NCBI GenBank assembly: GCA_018821985.1
Contig: JAHJKP010000044.1
Location: 20,721 to 84,720, forward strand
DNA length: 64,000 bases
DNA from: Pseudomonadota bacterium
Lineage (GTDB): Bacteria; Desulfobacterota; Desulfobulbia; Desulfobulbales; Desulfocapsaceae
Direction: 5' to 3'
Shown here: one piece after another, positions 49,190 to 58,387 of the stretch
Layout of the letters: the number at the start of each line of letters is the position of its first letter
How positions within the stretch are numbered: position 1 is the stretch's first letter
The notes under the pieces: model-generated
The model's input: the letters and a program-made list of their open reading frames with translations, nothing else
The model's database searches: none
Told to the model about the DNA's origin: nothing
Made by a program: the position numbers and the translations under genes

Positions 49190-50521
49190 TTAGTCTGTTA
49201 TGGTGCAGTCATTACCTTTACATTTAACAGCTCCAACTAGAAAAAATGCCTTGTAGCCATTATTGTTCAACTCTTTGGCTGCCATATCAGCACGTGCTCC
49301 GGTGGTGCAGTGGATATAGATCTTTTTGTCTTTTGGCAATTCTCCCATATGGCTTCCCACCTGATCAAGAGGGATGGAAATGGCATTTTTGAATTTTCCT
49401 GCTGCGCTTTCATCCTTGGTGCGAACATCAAGAATAACGGCATCCGTTGCCTTGCCATTGGCGACATTGAGGAAATCAGCCATAGAGACCTCACCTTTTT
49501 CCATCTGCCGTTTCCAGTCGATGGTGGTGATCACAGGGCCGCTTGTTGTTTCACCGCCGGCCTTGATCCAGCCATCAAGATTGCCTTGAACCAGAGAGAT
49601 TTTTTTCAGTCCGGCCTCGTGCATATCTTTCAGTGCACTCATAGCCTGATCGGTGGTATCACCGTAAAGGACAAAGGGTGCTTTTTTGGGCAGGCTTTCT
49701 ATTTTTTCATTGAGTGTGGCATAAGGAATGGATACTGATCTTGGAATACGTCCAGCTGCAGATTGTTCAGCGGAACGCAGATCAATGAGTACTATGTTGC
49801 CCTTGCTGATAAATCCCTTGGCGGCATAAGTCGGATAGCCGGCCTTGTCCCATCCAGGTTCACCGTCCAGATATACTCGAATATTCTTGTAGCCCATTTT
49901 TTTCGCCTGACCGGCGGAAGAAGTGGACATGCCTCACGTGGGCCCTCCGCAATAGAAGACCAGAAGTTCATCTTTGTTCTCAGGGAGTTTGTTGGCCTGC
50001 TTTTCAAATTCATCGGATGGAATGTTGATGGCACCGGGGAGATTCGATGCGGCAAAACGCTTGGCAGGACGTGAGTCAACAAGGGTGAATTTTTCTCCCT
50101 TATCCATCATGGTCTTCAACTCGGCCGTTTTAATCTCTGTAACACCTGCCGGCAGTTTTGCCAGTTTGGGTTTGACGACGGTGGCCCAGGGTTCACCGCC
50201 GCGCATCTCATAGTTGATAATGGATGCATGGCCCGGTACTGCATTTTCAATTCCTTTGGTCTTGTCATCAAATTTTACGAGGACGGTCTTGGCGGCTGCG
50301 CCTTTACCAACCTCAATGGCAATGACTTTTGCTTTTCTTGACACATCTGCTACATTTCCCATATAGACTGGAACTTCTGCCAGGAGTACACTTCTGTCAC
50401 CGCTGCTGGTTCCATGCTGGGCAATCAGTTTTGGGGGGGTGGTACCTGTCTGGGTACATCCTGTTGTTAAAAAGGATGCCATGATCAGGAAAGGAATAAA
50501 TTTGATCAACGTTTTTTTCAT
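49190..50521 (-). CDS. predicted selenocysteine-containing lipoprotein with three rhodanese domains
   Basis: One 443-codon frame with a single in-frame TGA at 49936-49934, otherwise split into 195- and 246-residue pieces. The N-terminus is a lipoprotein signal (lipobox LTTGC, Cys22), predicting attachment on the periplasmic side. Rhodanese domain 1 spans the TGA: FYCGGPT-U-GMSTSSAGQ, with U196 where the catalytic Cys of the CX4-5-S-A loop belongs. Domain 2 lacks a catalytic Cys (YGDTTD). Domain 3 has a normal loop, HCTTGAR, with Cys405. Sequence after the TGA completes domain 1 (KKMGYKNIRVYLDGEPGW), so this is not two genes. A SECIS-like hairpin follows the TGA. Sulfur or selenium transfer is inferred. 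Standard gene callers will report two fragments. Confidence 0.85.
49904..49936 (-). promoter_or_regulatory. UGA codon and candidate bacterial SECIS element
   Basis: Read on the minus strand from the UGA (49936-49934): 17 nt later CGCC (49916-49913) pairs with GGCG (49907-49904) around the loop GGUCA (49912-49908). UU and AA can extend the stem past a C-A mismatch. The loop carries the GGUC of the E. coli fdhF SECIS, and its GGU begins 25 nt from the U of UGA (22 in fdhF), inside the 16-37 nt window reported for bacterial elements. Confidence 0.7.
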
Positions 50522-50554
50522 TCAGCCCTCCAAGGCGCTTATGAGATGAGTTAA

Positions 50555-50604
50555 GTTCGCAGCCAGCTTCAATCATTTCAAAATGATTGAAGCTGGCTGC
50601 GAAC
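50555..50604. repeat. perfect palindrome with 24-bp arms upstream of the rhodanese gene
   Basis: Arms 50555-50578 and 50581-50604 are exact complements with a CA spacer. It lies 34 bp before the rhodanese start in the 463-bp region shared with the divergent sensor kinase gene. No T tract follows. The rest of 50522-50984 shows no gene, and I found no clear -24/-12 promoter in it. Confidence 0.8.
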
Positions 50605-50984
50605 CGTTAATATTAAAATGACTATCTGCATTTTTTATACCAAATAATGAGGATACATGTAACATGCTGAAATTGTGGTATTAGCATGATAATTTCTCTA
50701 TGCGTAGTTGATATAACTGGTGCAAAAAAATCAAAGTTAGGCTAAGGAAAGAGGGTGCTGATACACTCAGAAAAGGAGATGTCGTTGGTTATTGTTTATG
50801 TCTATAGCACGTAATATCATGAGGATAAGTGAACGACTCTTGCTTGTTGTAGCTGAAGCTATCGTGCTTTCTAGGCAAGAGCAAGTTTCTTTGCAGTAAC
50901 GTTGAAGATGTAAAGGTTCTTATTCTTCATTTAAACTCTACCCTTACACAGTTCACTGAATTGCCTGATCAGTTATAACGAATT

Positions 50985-53315
50985 ATGAAAATCCGTAGTT
51001 TTATTTTTTTGACCGTGATCGTTCTGGGGCTTTTTCCCATTTTTGTCCTTGTGGGCTTGAATCTGCCGAAGACCATTGACCGTTTGGAGTATGCTGCTGA
51101 GCTTGAGACTCAGGCCAGATCGCAGGTGGATTTTGCAAAATTAAATGCCCGGATCCGTTGTCTGAAAAAAAGTCTTCATCATTCGACCACGCTGCCATCT
51201 ACCTTGGAAGTCGTCAATCACACGGGAGACAAGAAGGCTCTGGCGGCTCTTTTTGTCAACTGGTTTGCCCTTAATGATCCAATCAGTGGTTTTTCCCTCT
51301 TTGATGCATCTGGTAATGAAACTCTCGGATTTATCAGGTCCCAGGGAGGACTTGCTGTACGTGAATCCAGGAAAGAAAAGCTGCCTGATTCTTTTTTGCG
51401 AGATTCTTTGGGTTTAAAGGACAACGAGATTTTTGTCGGTCTGGTGGATGAAAAAAATGATCCTTTGCGTCTGACTGGTCGCGATGAATATACCCTGATT
51501 CTGCTTTCTGCAGTCAGAGAGGCTGAAATGCCGGCAACTGGTGTACTCATGATGCGTATTGATATGTCAACCTTCCTCGAAAATTTCAAAAATTCTTTGT
51601 GGGTAACAGAAAATGGAACCTACCTGAAAGGTTGTCAACTTGATGTGCAAGGAAGGAAGATCTATGAGGGTGTCGGCAAAATCGGTGATTGCAATGCCTT
51701 TGAAGAATTTCCCGGACTGAAAAGTGAGGGGTGGAAAGGTGATCCGTTGATCCTTAAGGATAAACGTCACAATAAAATCGCCTGGATGCCACTTATCTTT
51801 CATGCTGAAAAGCAGGCGGTGATGTGGGTGGGAACCGTTGTTGACGAGAGTGCCATTGAGTCATGGAAGTTTAGCTTGATGTTCAATGTGGTGGTGGTGA
51901 TCTGTATGATGTCACTTCTGGTATTTTTTACGGCCAATTGGATCACGGTCAGGATCGATGCGATCCAGAAAGATCTTCTTGTCGGTCTTGATGATATTAT
52001 AACTAATAAAAAAAAGGTTGTTTTCGACTGGAGAGGTCCAGCTGAGCTAAAAGGCTTGGGGGATGATCTCACATCCTTTGCCAGCCGATATACCGACACC
52101 TGTGAGGCCAGAATGGTGGCTGAAGCTGCCCTCAGGGAGAGTGAAGATAAATTCCGTAATCTGACAGCATCAGCCCTTGATGGGATTATTCTCATGGATC
52201 ATGAAGGCAATATTGCTTATTGGAATGAGGCGGCAGCAACTATCTTCGGCTTTACCAGTGCAGAGGCCATGGGGAGTCCCATTCATCAATTAATTGATGC
52301 TCGCCGTGAAGGCGAAAGCCAGATTGTACAGGGTCTGGAAGGGGAAAAACTGATTGGTGATTTTGCCCATACCGTTGAGCTGGTGGCTAGAAACAGGAAT
52401 GGCAGTGAGGTGCTGGTTGAACTCTCTCTTTCTTCCACCCGGATCAGAAATAAATGGCATGCCATTTGGATCGTCCGGGATGTGACAGAACGAAAAAGGA
52501 GCGAGGAACAGACCAGAAAACAACAACAGCAGCTGCAGCATGCGGATAAGATGATTTCCCTTGGTCTGCTGGTCTCTGGTGTTGCCCATGAGATCAATAA
52601 TCCCAATTCCATCGCCTTGTTAAATCTGCCTGTCCTGGCTCGGGCGTGGGAATCGGTCAAGCCGATTCTTGATGAATTTTATCAGGAAAATGGCGACTTT
52701 ATTGTGGCTGGTGTTGACTATACCGAGATGCGTCAGCAGTTGCCGAGGGTCTGTGCTGAGCTTGAAGAAAGTGCGGCCAGGATCCGGCAGATTGTGGTTG
52801 ATTTGAAAGATTATGCCAGGGCCGAGACCAGCGGTCAGATGATCCAGGTGGACATGAATGATGTGGTTCAGTCAGCAGTCCGCTTGACCATGAACAGTAT
52901 CCATCAAGCAACTAAACGTTTTACCGCCACCTATGCTGAAAATCTGCCCAAGGCCTTGGGAAACAGGCAACGCCTGGTGCAGGTCGTCATCAACCTCATA
53001 CAGAACAGTTGTGAGGCCCTGGGAGAGAGTGGCCGTGCTATTGCCGTTGTCACCAGATATAACAGGGAGAGTGATGGAGTTGAGATTGTCATTCGTGATG
53101 AGGGGAGTGGTATTGCCCCGGATGTGGTGAATAAGGTGACTGATCCCTTCTTCACCACCAAACGGAATATGGGGGGGACTGGTCTGGGGCTTTCAGTCTC
53201 AGCCGGTATTGTGAAAGAACATAATGGCATGATCCATTTTGATTCGATTTTGAACCTGGGGACAGAGGTTATTGTGAGTTTGCCTGCCCTCAGTGCATCA
53301 GTGGTGGAGAAATAA
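50985..53315 (+). CDS. membrane sensor histidine kinase with PAS domain
   Basis: 776-residue kinase. TM1 is near residues 5-27, then a periplasmic sensor region of about 270 residues, TM2 near 295-320, a linker, PAS domain (about 385-505: RNLTASALDGIILMDHEG), HisKA with H535 in VSGVAHEINNPNS, and a HATPase domain (NLIQNSCEAL; RDEGSGIAPDVV; GGTGLGLSVSAGIV). It is followed 63 bp downstream by a sigma-54 response regulator, forming a two-component pair. It is divergent from the selenorhodanese, which makes that gene a plausible target; the signal is unknown. Confidence 0.92.
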   Translation: MKIRSFIFLTVIVLGLFPIFVLVGLNLPKTIDRLEYAAELETQARSQVDFAKLNARIRCLKKSLHHSTTLPSTLEVVNHTGDKKALAALFVNWFALNDPISGFSLFDASGNETLGFIRSQGGLAVRESRKEKLPDSFLRDSLGLKDNEIFVGLVDEKNDPLRLTGRDEYTLILLSAVREAEMPATGVLMMRIDMSTFLENFKNSLWVTENGTYLKGCQLDVQGRKIYEGVGKIGDCNAFEEFPGLKSEGWKGDPLILKDKRHNKIAWMPLIFHAEKQAVMWVGTVVDESAIESWKFSLMFNVVVVICMMSLLVFFTANWITVRIDAIQKDLLVGLDDIITNKKKVVFDWRGPAELKGLGDDLTSFASRYTDTCEARMVAEAALRESEDKFRNLTASALDGIILMDHEGNIAYWNEAAATIFGFTSAEAMGSPIHQLIDARREGESQIVQGLEGEKLIGDFAHTVELVARNRNGSEVLVELSLSSTRIRNKWHAIWIVRDVTERKRSEEQTRKQQQQLQHADKMISLGLLVSGVAHEINNPNSIALLNLPVLARAWESVKPILDEFYQENGDFIVAGVDYTEMRQQLPRVCAELEESAARIRQIVVDLKDYARAETSGQMIQVDMNDVVQSAVRLTMNSIHQATKRFTATYAENLPKALGNRQRLVQVVINLIQNSCEALGESGRAIAVVTRYNRESDGVEIVIRDEGSGIAPDVVNKVTDPFFTTKRNMGGTGLGLSVSAGIVKEHNGMIHFDSILNLGTEVIVSLPALSASVVEK

Positions 53316-53378
53316 TTGTTAATGAAGAGAAGAACCGTTCATCCCTGAATGATCAGGCCAAAAAAATGATATGAAATT

Positions 53379-54788
53379 ATGACAAAAAATCTCTATCCAT
53401 TATTACCTGTGTTGTTGGTCGATGATGAAGATGCCTGGTTGCATAGTTTCGGGCTCACTCTTCATTCTGTTGGAATCGCAAATGTAATTACCTGCAATGA
53501 TTCACGGAAAGTTTTAGGAATACTGCAGGAGCAGGAGGTCAGCGTCCTGGTTCTTGATCTGAACATGCCCCATTTGGCAGGTGATGAGTTGTTGGACCTG
53601 GTGGTCAAGGATTACCCTGATATCCCTGTGATTATAATCACTGGCTTGGACCAGGTGGAAACGGCAGTCTCCTGCATGAAGATTGGGGCCTATGATTTCT
53701 TCACCAAGGTGGCAGAACAGAATCGATTAACCACCGGGGTGCGACGGGCCATCGAGATGGGAATGCTTCGACGTGAAAACAGTTCCCTGAAAGAATATTT
53801 CTTTGCAGATACTCTGAAAAACCCAGAGGCCTTTTCGGCCATTGTGACTCATAATAAGAGTATGCATTCCATCTTTCAGTATGTCGAGGCCATTGCCACG
53901 ACCTGTGAACCGGTCCTGATTACGGGTGAAACAGGGGTGGGGAAAGAGTTGGTTGCCCAGGCCGTGCATAGGCTCGCTCAAAAGAGCGGCGAGTTTGTGG
54001 CCATTAATATTGCCGGTCTTGATGACACCATGCTCAGTGACACCCTGTTTGGTCATCGAAAGGGCGCTTATTCCGGGGCTGAATTGAATAGAAAGGGGCT
54101 TATTGCCACCGCCGCTGACGGTAGCCTTTTTCTTGATGAGATCGGAGATCTAAGCCAGGGAGCACAGATAAAATTATTGCGATTGCTCCAGGAACGTGAA
54201 TATTACCCTCTGGGTTCAGATGTCGCCCGTAGCACAAATGTCAGGATGATTTTTGCAACACATCAAGACCTTGGTTCACTGCAGGAGTCCGGCAGGTTCA
54301 GGCAGGACCTCTTTTTTCGACTACGTACCCATCATGTGCATATCCCGCCCTTGCGTGAGCGCCTGGATGATCTGCCGCTGCTTCTTGATTATTTTCTTGA
54401 AGATGCTGCAAAAAAACTTGGCAAGAAAAAGCCTGCATATCCAAGTGAGCTGTTGATCTTGCTGGGAACCTATCACTATCCTGGAAACGTGCGTGAATTT
54501 CAATCCATGGTGTTTGATGCTGTTTCTAAGCATCAAAGTCGTACCCTGAGCATGGATGTATTCAAGGCTTATATTAACAAAGGTTCTGTTGGCCATGAGC
54601 TTCTTCCCGCATCGCAACCAGTTGAGACCGTCTTTGCCGTCGTTGATCGGCTTCCGACCTTGAAAGAATCGGGGCGGTTACTGGTTCAGGAAGCATTAAA
54701 CAGGGCACAAGGAAATCAGGCGATTGCGGCACAGATGCTTGGGATCACCCGGCAGGCCTTGAATTGGCGACTGAAGCAGGATGGATAG
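53379..54788 (+). CDS. sigma-54-dependent response regulator (NtrC family)
   Basis: 469 residues: receiver domain (D60 in LVLDLNMPH), AAA+ sigma-54 activation domain (Walker A GETGVGKE, Walker B GSLFLDEIGD) and a C-terminal Fis-type HTH (NQAIAAQMLGITRQALNWRL). The loop that touches sigma-54 reads GAYSGA instead of the canonical GAFTGA, with two conservative changes. It pairs with the upstream histidine kinase. Its binding sites are not identifiable by eye. Confidence 0.93.
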   Translation: MTKNLYPLLPVLLVDDEDAWLHSFGLTLHSVGIANVITCNDSRKVLGILQEQEVSVLVLDLNMPHLAGDELLDLVVKDYPDIPVIIITGLDQVETAVSCMKIGAYDFFTKVAEQNRLTTGVRRAIEMGMLRRENSSLKEYFFADTLKNPEAFSAIVTHNKSMHSIFQYVEAIATTCEPVLITGETGVGKELVAQAVHRLAQKSGEFVAINIAGLDDTMLSDTLFGHRKGAYSGAELNRKGLIATAADGSLFLDEIGDLSQGAQIKLLRLLQEREYYPLGSDVARSTNVRMIFATHQDLGSLQESGRFRQDLFFRLRTHHVHIPPLRERLDDLPLLLDYFLEDAAKKLGKKKPAYPSELLILLGTYHYPGNVREFQSMVFDAVSKHQSRTLSMDVFKAYINKGSVGHELLPASQPVETVFAVVDRLPTLKESGRLLVQEALNRAQGNQAIAAQMLGITRQALNWRLKQDG

Positions 54789-54875
54789 AATCATTAAGGA
54801 CTGAAGAACTTTTACAATCTATACAATGAACAGTGGCGGCTAAATGGTTGATTATATCTTTAGCTTGGAGGAACA

Positions 54876-55136
54876 ATGGAGAAGATTGAGTGCCGATTTA
54901 CTGGTTGTACGATAGATTTTGAACAGGCGAAAGCGGTTGCCAGGATCGTGGCTGAAAAGGGAAATGAGTTTGCCACTCTGATGTCCTGGTGCGATCGTGA
55001 TAAAGGAGTACATTCTCCTCACTGCCTGCAATGTGAGATCAAGGGCGAGCTGGGTTGGGAGGTCTATGGTCGCAATCATGACGGGCGGTTGCGTATCAGT
55101 ATTGATAAGGACAAATTTGTTTTTATTTTTTCTTGA
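54876..55136 (+). CDS. small AF1514-like protein of unknown function
   Basis: 86-residue soluble protein (DFEQAKAVARIVAEKGN..., LMSWCDRDKGVHSPHC, GWEVYGRNHDGRLRI). The pattern recalls the AF1514 family of small proteins named from Archaeoglobus, from memory only. Cysteines at CRFTGC, SWC and HCLQC may matter. GGAGG precedes the ATG and a strong terminator follows; it is 87 bp after the sigma-54 regulator. Confidence 0.75.
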   Translation: MEKIECRFTGCTIDFEQAKAVARIVAEKGNEFATLMSWCDRDKGVHSPHCLQCEIKGELGWEVYGRNHDGRLRISIDKDKFVFIFS

Positions 55137-55206
55137 TTAAAGAAGCGAGAGAAGGGAGGAGCTGCAAAGAAGAAAAGTGGTGTTTACCTTCCTGCCTCTG
55201 GTTTTG

Positions 55207-55256
55207 AAAAAAAAAAGGGAGTGAGAACCAATGAATCGGTTCTCACTCCCTTTTAT
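55207..55256. terminator. bidirectional terminator
   Basis: A perfect 13-bp stem (55217-55229 with 55238-55250) with A-rich left flank and T-rich right flank, between the AF1514-like gene and the convergent psrB-like gene. Confidence 0.9.
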
Positions 55257-55294
55257 GTTTCAGAATACTGAATACAGCAAATCAGACAAAGAAC

Positions 55295-56107
55295 TTATTC
55301 GTCATTCTTCTTTTCAGTCAGTCCTTTAACAAGCATGGCGCCAGCCAGACCAAGCAGACCAAGATCTCTGGCCTTACGCATTGCTGGTTTAACCATGGAA
55401 GCCATCATTACGCGGCGTTTGACGCTGCCCATATCGGCCAGCTCAGGGGTTTTGTCCTGGAAGAGAAGAGCGATATCCTTCTTCTTGCCATAGTAGCGCG
55501 AATTCGGGCCAATGCTGGCACCTTTGGGCTCCAGGCCTTTGGCACCTTTGGCCACATATTTAGCAACCTCTGATTTGGGATCATCAAGGTCACCAAAGAT
55601 ACGGGCATTGGTGATACAGGTCTGAACACAGGCAGGAACAAGTCCGGCCTCAACACGGGGCATACAGTAGGTGCATTTATCAGCCTTACCGTCGGATGAG
55701 ACATCATCGGTCAGGGCAGGGTTGACATAGCGGGCACCATAAGGACAGGCCTCAGCACAGGCTCCGCAGCCAAGGCAGCGACTTTTATCAATCTGAACAG
55801 TCCCGTTAAAGGGATCTTTCCAGGTTGCTGCCACTGATTTGGTAACAGTTTTGCCAGACTTAGCATCTTTGAAGGTAACATCTACCGGATCGGCAGGGCA
55901 TGCATCCACGCAGGGTGGTTTTGCACAGTGATTACACAGACCAGGATAGTAAGTAGAGGCAAGCTCATCTCCTACTTTACTGGGTCCGAGGCGGTGGACC
56001 CAGTTCCGGCCAAACTCAACCGGAACCTCCCACTCAGCCTTACAAGCTATGGCGCAGGCGTGGCAGCCTACACAGCGTTCCAGATCAATGATCATTCCAT
56101 ATTGCAT
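55295..56107 (-). CDS. molybdoenzyme iron-sulfur subunit (PsrB/PhsB-like)
   Basis: 270-residue electron-transfer subunit with cysteine sets for four [4Fe-4S] clusters: CVGCHACAIACK, CNHCAKPPCVDACP, CLGCGACAEACP and CTYC...CVQTC. It would take electrons to or from the psrA-like catalytic subunit 36 bp upstream. It has no signal peptide and would be co-exported with the Tat-bearing partner. The C-terminus carries a hydrophobic segment (LGLLGLAGAMLVKG) that might be a membrane anchor, since no PsrC/NrfD gene is in this operon. Confidence 0.9.
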   Translation of the reverse strand: MQYGMIIDLERCVGCHACAIACKAEWEVPVEFGRNWVHRLGPSKVGDELASTYYPGLCNHCAKPPCVDACPADPVDVTFKDAKSGKTVTKSVAATWKDPFNGTVQIDKSRCLGCGACAEACPYGARYVNPALTDDVSSDGKADKCTYCMPRVEAGLVPACVQTCITNARIFGDLDDPKSEVAKYVAKGAKGLEPKGASIGPNSRYYGKKKDIALLFQDKTPELADMGSVKRRVMMASMVKPAMRKARDLGLLGLAGAMLVKGLTEKKNDE

Positions 56108-56143
56108 CGAAAATATCCTCCTGAAAAAGGCTCAAGGTTTTGG

Positions 56144-58387
56144 TTAGGCTGGAATATCCAGGGTTTTGCCATCCTTGGTCAGTTTAACAAAGTTGTTACG
56201 CATACCGTGACAGCCGGTCTCTGGATCAACGGCAATCTTGGTGATCAAGCTTGTGTCGTCAACACCCTGGCCGACACCTGCAGTCATCAGTGGGTTGGCA
56301 GAACCAAAACCATGGTACATATAGACAGCATCTTTTCTGATACCTGGTGTTACCTTGACGATGGTGGTGGTTCGGGATTTGACTCCTTCACTGTTGATAA
56401 AACCAACGGTGTCACCATCTTTCAAACCAAGTTTGGCGGCAACTTCATCGTTGAGCCATACAGGATTGGTTGACATCTCATGATTAAGCCAGACGTTATT
56501 CTGGCTGCGGTTGAAGGTGTGTACCGGAGCACGTCCGTAAAGCAGTCGGGCATAACCAGCTGGCACATCTTCCACAGCCTTATAGGTCGGGGCACCGGGG
56601 TGACCGGCAGCGGCGACGTCTTCGTTAAACAACTGAACCATGAAATCTTCTGGCACTCCATAAGGAGAAAAGCCAGGCTGGAGATGAATGCCGCCCTCTG
56701 CCTTGACTGATGCCAAGGTGATGTTGGCTGACGCCAGTGTTTTGTCTACAAGCTCTTCCAAGGTCTGAACCGGAATATCTTTCTCGTGGCCCATGCGTTT
56801 GGCGATCTCATTGGTGATATATACCTGATCCTTGCGCTCAAACATCGCTTCTACAAGGGGCATACGGGGGGCAATGAACTGGGTTGGTTCTTTGTCGGTG
56901 GCCTTCACTTTACCAACTCCGGTCTTGATCTCATCGTGACGCTCAAGGTAGGAGGACTCAGGCAGAAGGATATCGGCCCACATGGTTACATCGGTGGGCA
57001 TAACATCGACGCACATGACAAAATCCATGGCGTTGAAAACCTGCTTCATCTTCTCCTGATTGGGAATGGTCTGCATGGGGTTTTGACCCCAGACCACACA
57101 ACCCTTGATAGGATAAGGCTTACCGCTGATCGCGCAGTCACGGATCAATTCGGTTGGAGTACCGGGAGGGTTAAAAGCATAAACCTTTTTATCTTTAATG
57201 AAGTTGAGGTTGTGCTCATTGCCATGCTCTTGCGGAGCCCAGCTGGTCTTACCCAATTTGGCGGGCTTCTTAGGAGGAACCCAGCCACCTTTTACATAGT
57301 AGGCGCCAAGGAGTGCGGTCAAACAGCCAAGGGACCGTTCACGCTGGAAATCATTGCCGTACCAGGATACGTGGCGGCCAGGATGGATGGCCACATTCGG
57401 GGCATTGGCAGCAAGCAGCTCAGCAACTTCTTTGATCTGCGCAGCTGGGATGTCACATTCTTTGGCAGCCTTGTCCAGGGTCCATTCGGCAATGGCTGCG
57501 GAAAATTTGTCAAAGCCGGAAGTATGCTTGGCCACAAACTCTTTGTCATACTTATTGTTTTGAACCAGGTAGTTCATGATTGCAAGGAGATAGGCGGTAT
57601 CGGTTCCTGGCTTGATCTGTACCCAGATGTCGGACTTGGCAGCAGAGGCGGAGTAGCGTGGATCGGCTACAACCAATTTCGCACCACCCTGCAGACCTTT
57701 CATATAGGACTTGATATGGGAAACATGAATGTTTTCACCCAGGTGACTACCAACGAGGAAGATGACCTTAGTGTTGGACATATCAACCATCTCACCAGGG
57801 GCCTTACCGATGGTGGCCACATAGGCGGCGTCACGAATACCGCGGCATTGGAAAAAGGATGCCTCGCTCACATTGTGGGTGCCCACCGTGCGCTCAAAAA
57901 AGTGCATGGGGTATTTGGCTGAAGCACCATGGGGAAACACACAGATGCCTTGAGGGCCATGTTGATCAACAACTGCCTTGAGTTTGGAGCCACATTCGTC
58001 GAGTGCCTCCTTCCAGGAGATACGTTTCCATACAGGCTCACCGCGTTTCCCTACGTTTTTTAAGGGGTATTTCAAGCGGTCTACATCATAAAGCAGTTTG
58101 ACACCGGCGTTACCGCGGGCGCAAATGGCTGTACCGTTGTCAATGGACTTGGGGTTACCCTCGAGTTTCATCAACTGGCCATCGCGAACTTTGCCCACCA
58201 GCTGACAGCGCCAGAAACACATTTCGCACAGTCCGCCGACCACAGTTGTGTCTCCCATGGTGCCCTTTGCTTCCAGGGACACCTTGGTAACACCTGTGTT
58301 AGCGGAGACGACCTTGGACAGCGGTACCGCGGCTGCTGCCAGGGATGCCGTCTGAAGGAACTTACGCCTCGTTAAGTTGAAAGCCAT
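56144..58387 (-). CDS. Tat-exported molybdopterin oxidoreductase, polysulfide/thiosulfate reductase type
   Basis: 747-residue catalytic subunit of the DMSO-reductase superfamily. The start at ATG 58387 follows a purine-rich GGAGGAAGAGG. Twin-arginine signal LTRRKFLQTAS begins at residue 5. An N-terminal [4Fe-4S] site uses C54, C57, C61 and C89 (CEMCFWRC...CARG). The likely Mo ligand is C181 in SFFQCRGIRD, so this is a Cys enzyme, unlike Sec-containing formate dehydrogenases. The organisation torD-psrA-psrB supports a periplasmic sulfur-compound reductase; the substrate (polysulfide, thiosulfate, tetrathionate, arsenate) cannot be fixed by eye. Confidence 0.88.
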   Translation of the reverse strand: MAFNLTRRKFLQTASLAAAAVPLSKVVSANTGVTKVSLEAKGTMGDTTVVGGLCEMCFWRCQLVGKVRDGQLMKLEGNPKSIDNGTAICARGNAGVKLLYDVDRLKYPLKNVGKRGEPVWKRISWKEALDECGSKLKAVVDQHGPQGICVFPHGASAKYPMHFFERTVGTHNVSEASFFQCRGIRDAAYVATIGKAPGEMVDMSNTKVIFLVGSHLGENIHVSHIKSYMKGLQGGAKLVVADPRYSASAAKSDIWVQIKPGTDTAYLLAIMNYLVQNNKYDKEFVAKHTSGFDKFSAAIAEWTLDKAAKECDIPAAQIKEVAELLAANAPNVAIHPGRHVSWYGNDFQRERSLGCLTALLGAYYVKGGWVPPKKPAKLGKTSWAPQEHGNEHNLNFIKDKKVYAFNPPGTPTELIRDCAISGKPYPIKGCVVWGQNPMQTIPNQEKMKQVFNAMDFVMCVDVMPTDVTMWADILLPESSYLERHDEIKTGVGKVKATDKEPTQFIAPRMPLVEAMFERKDQVYITNEIAKRMGHEKDIPVQTLEELVDKTLASANITLASVKAEGGIHLQPGFSPYGVPEDFMVQLFNEDVAAAGHPGAPTYKAVEDVPAGYARLLYGRAPVHTFNRSQNNVWLNHEMSTNPVWLNDEVAAKLGLKDGDTVGFINSEGVKSRTTTIVKVTPGIRKDAVYMYHGFGSANPLMTAGVGQGVDDTSLITKIAVDPETGCHGMRNNFVKLTKDGKTLDIPA

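Noticed and set aside
49928..49930. Internal ATG six bases after the UGA as start of an independent second rhodanese gene
   Set aside because: No ribosome binding site stands before it, and a protein starting there would lack the first half of its rhodanese domain, including the catalytic residue.
58180..58230. Possibility that the molybdoenzyme is a selenocysteine formate dehydrogenase
   Set aside because: The frame is uninterrupted and the likely molybdenum ligand is a cysteine (FFQCRGIRD); neighbours and motifs fit the polysulfide/thiosulfate type.
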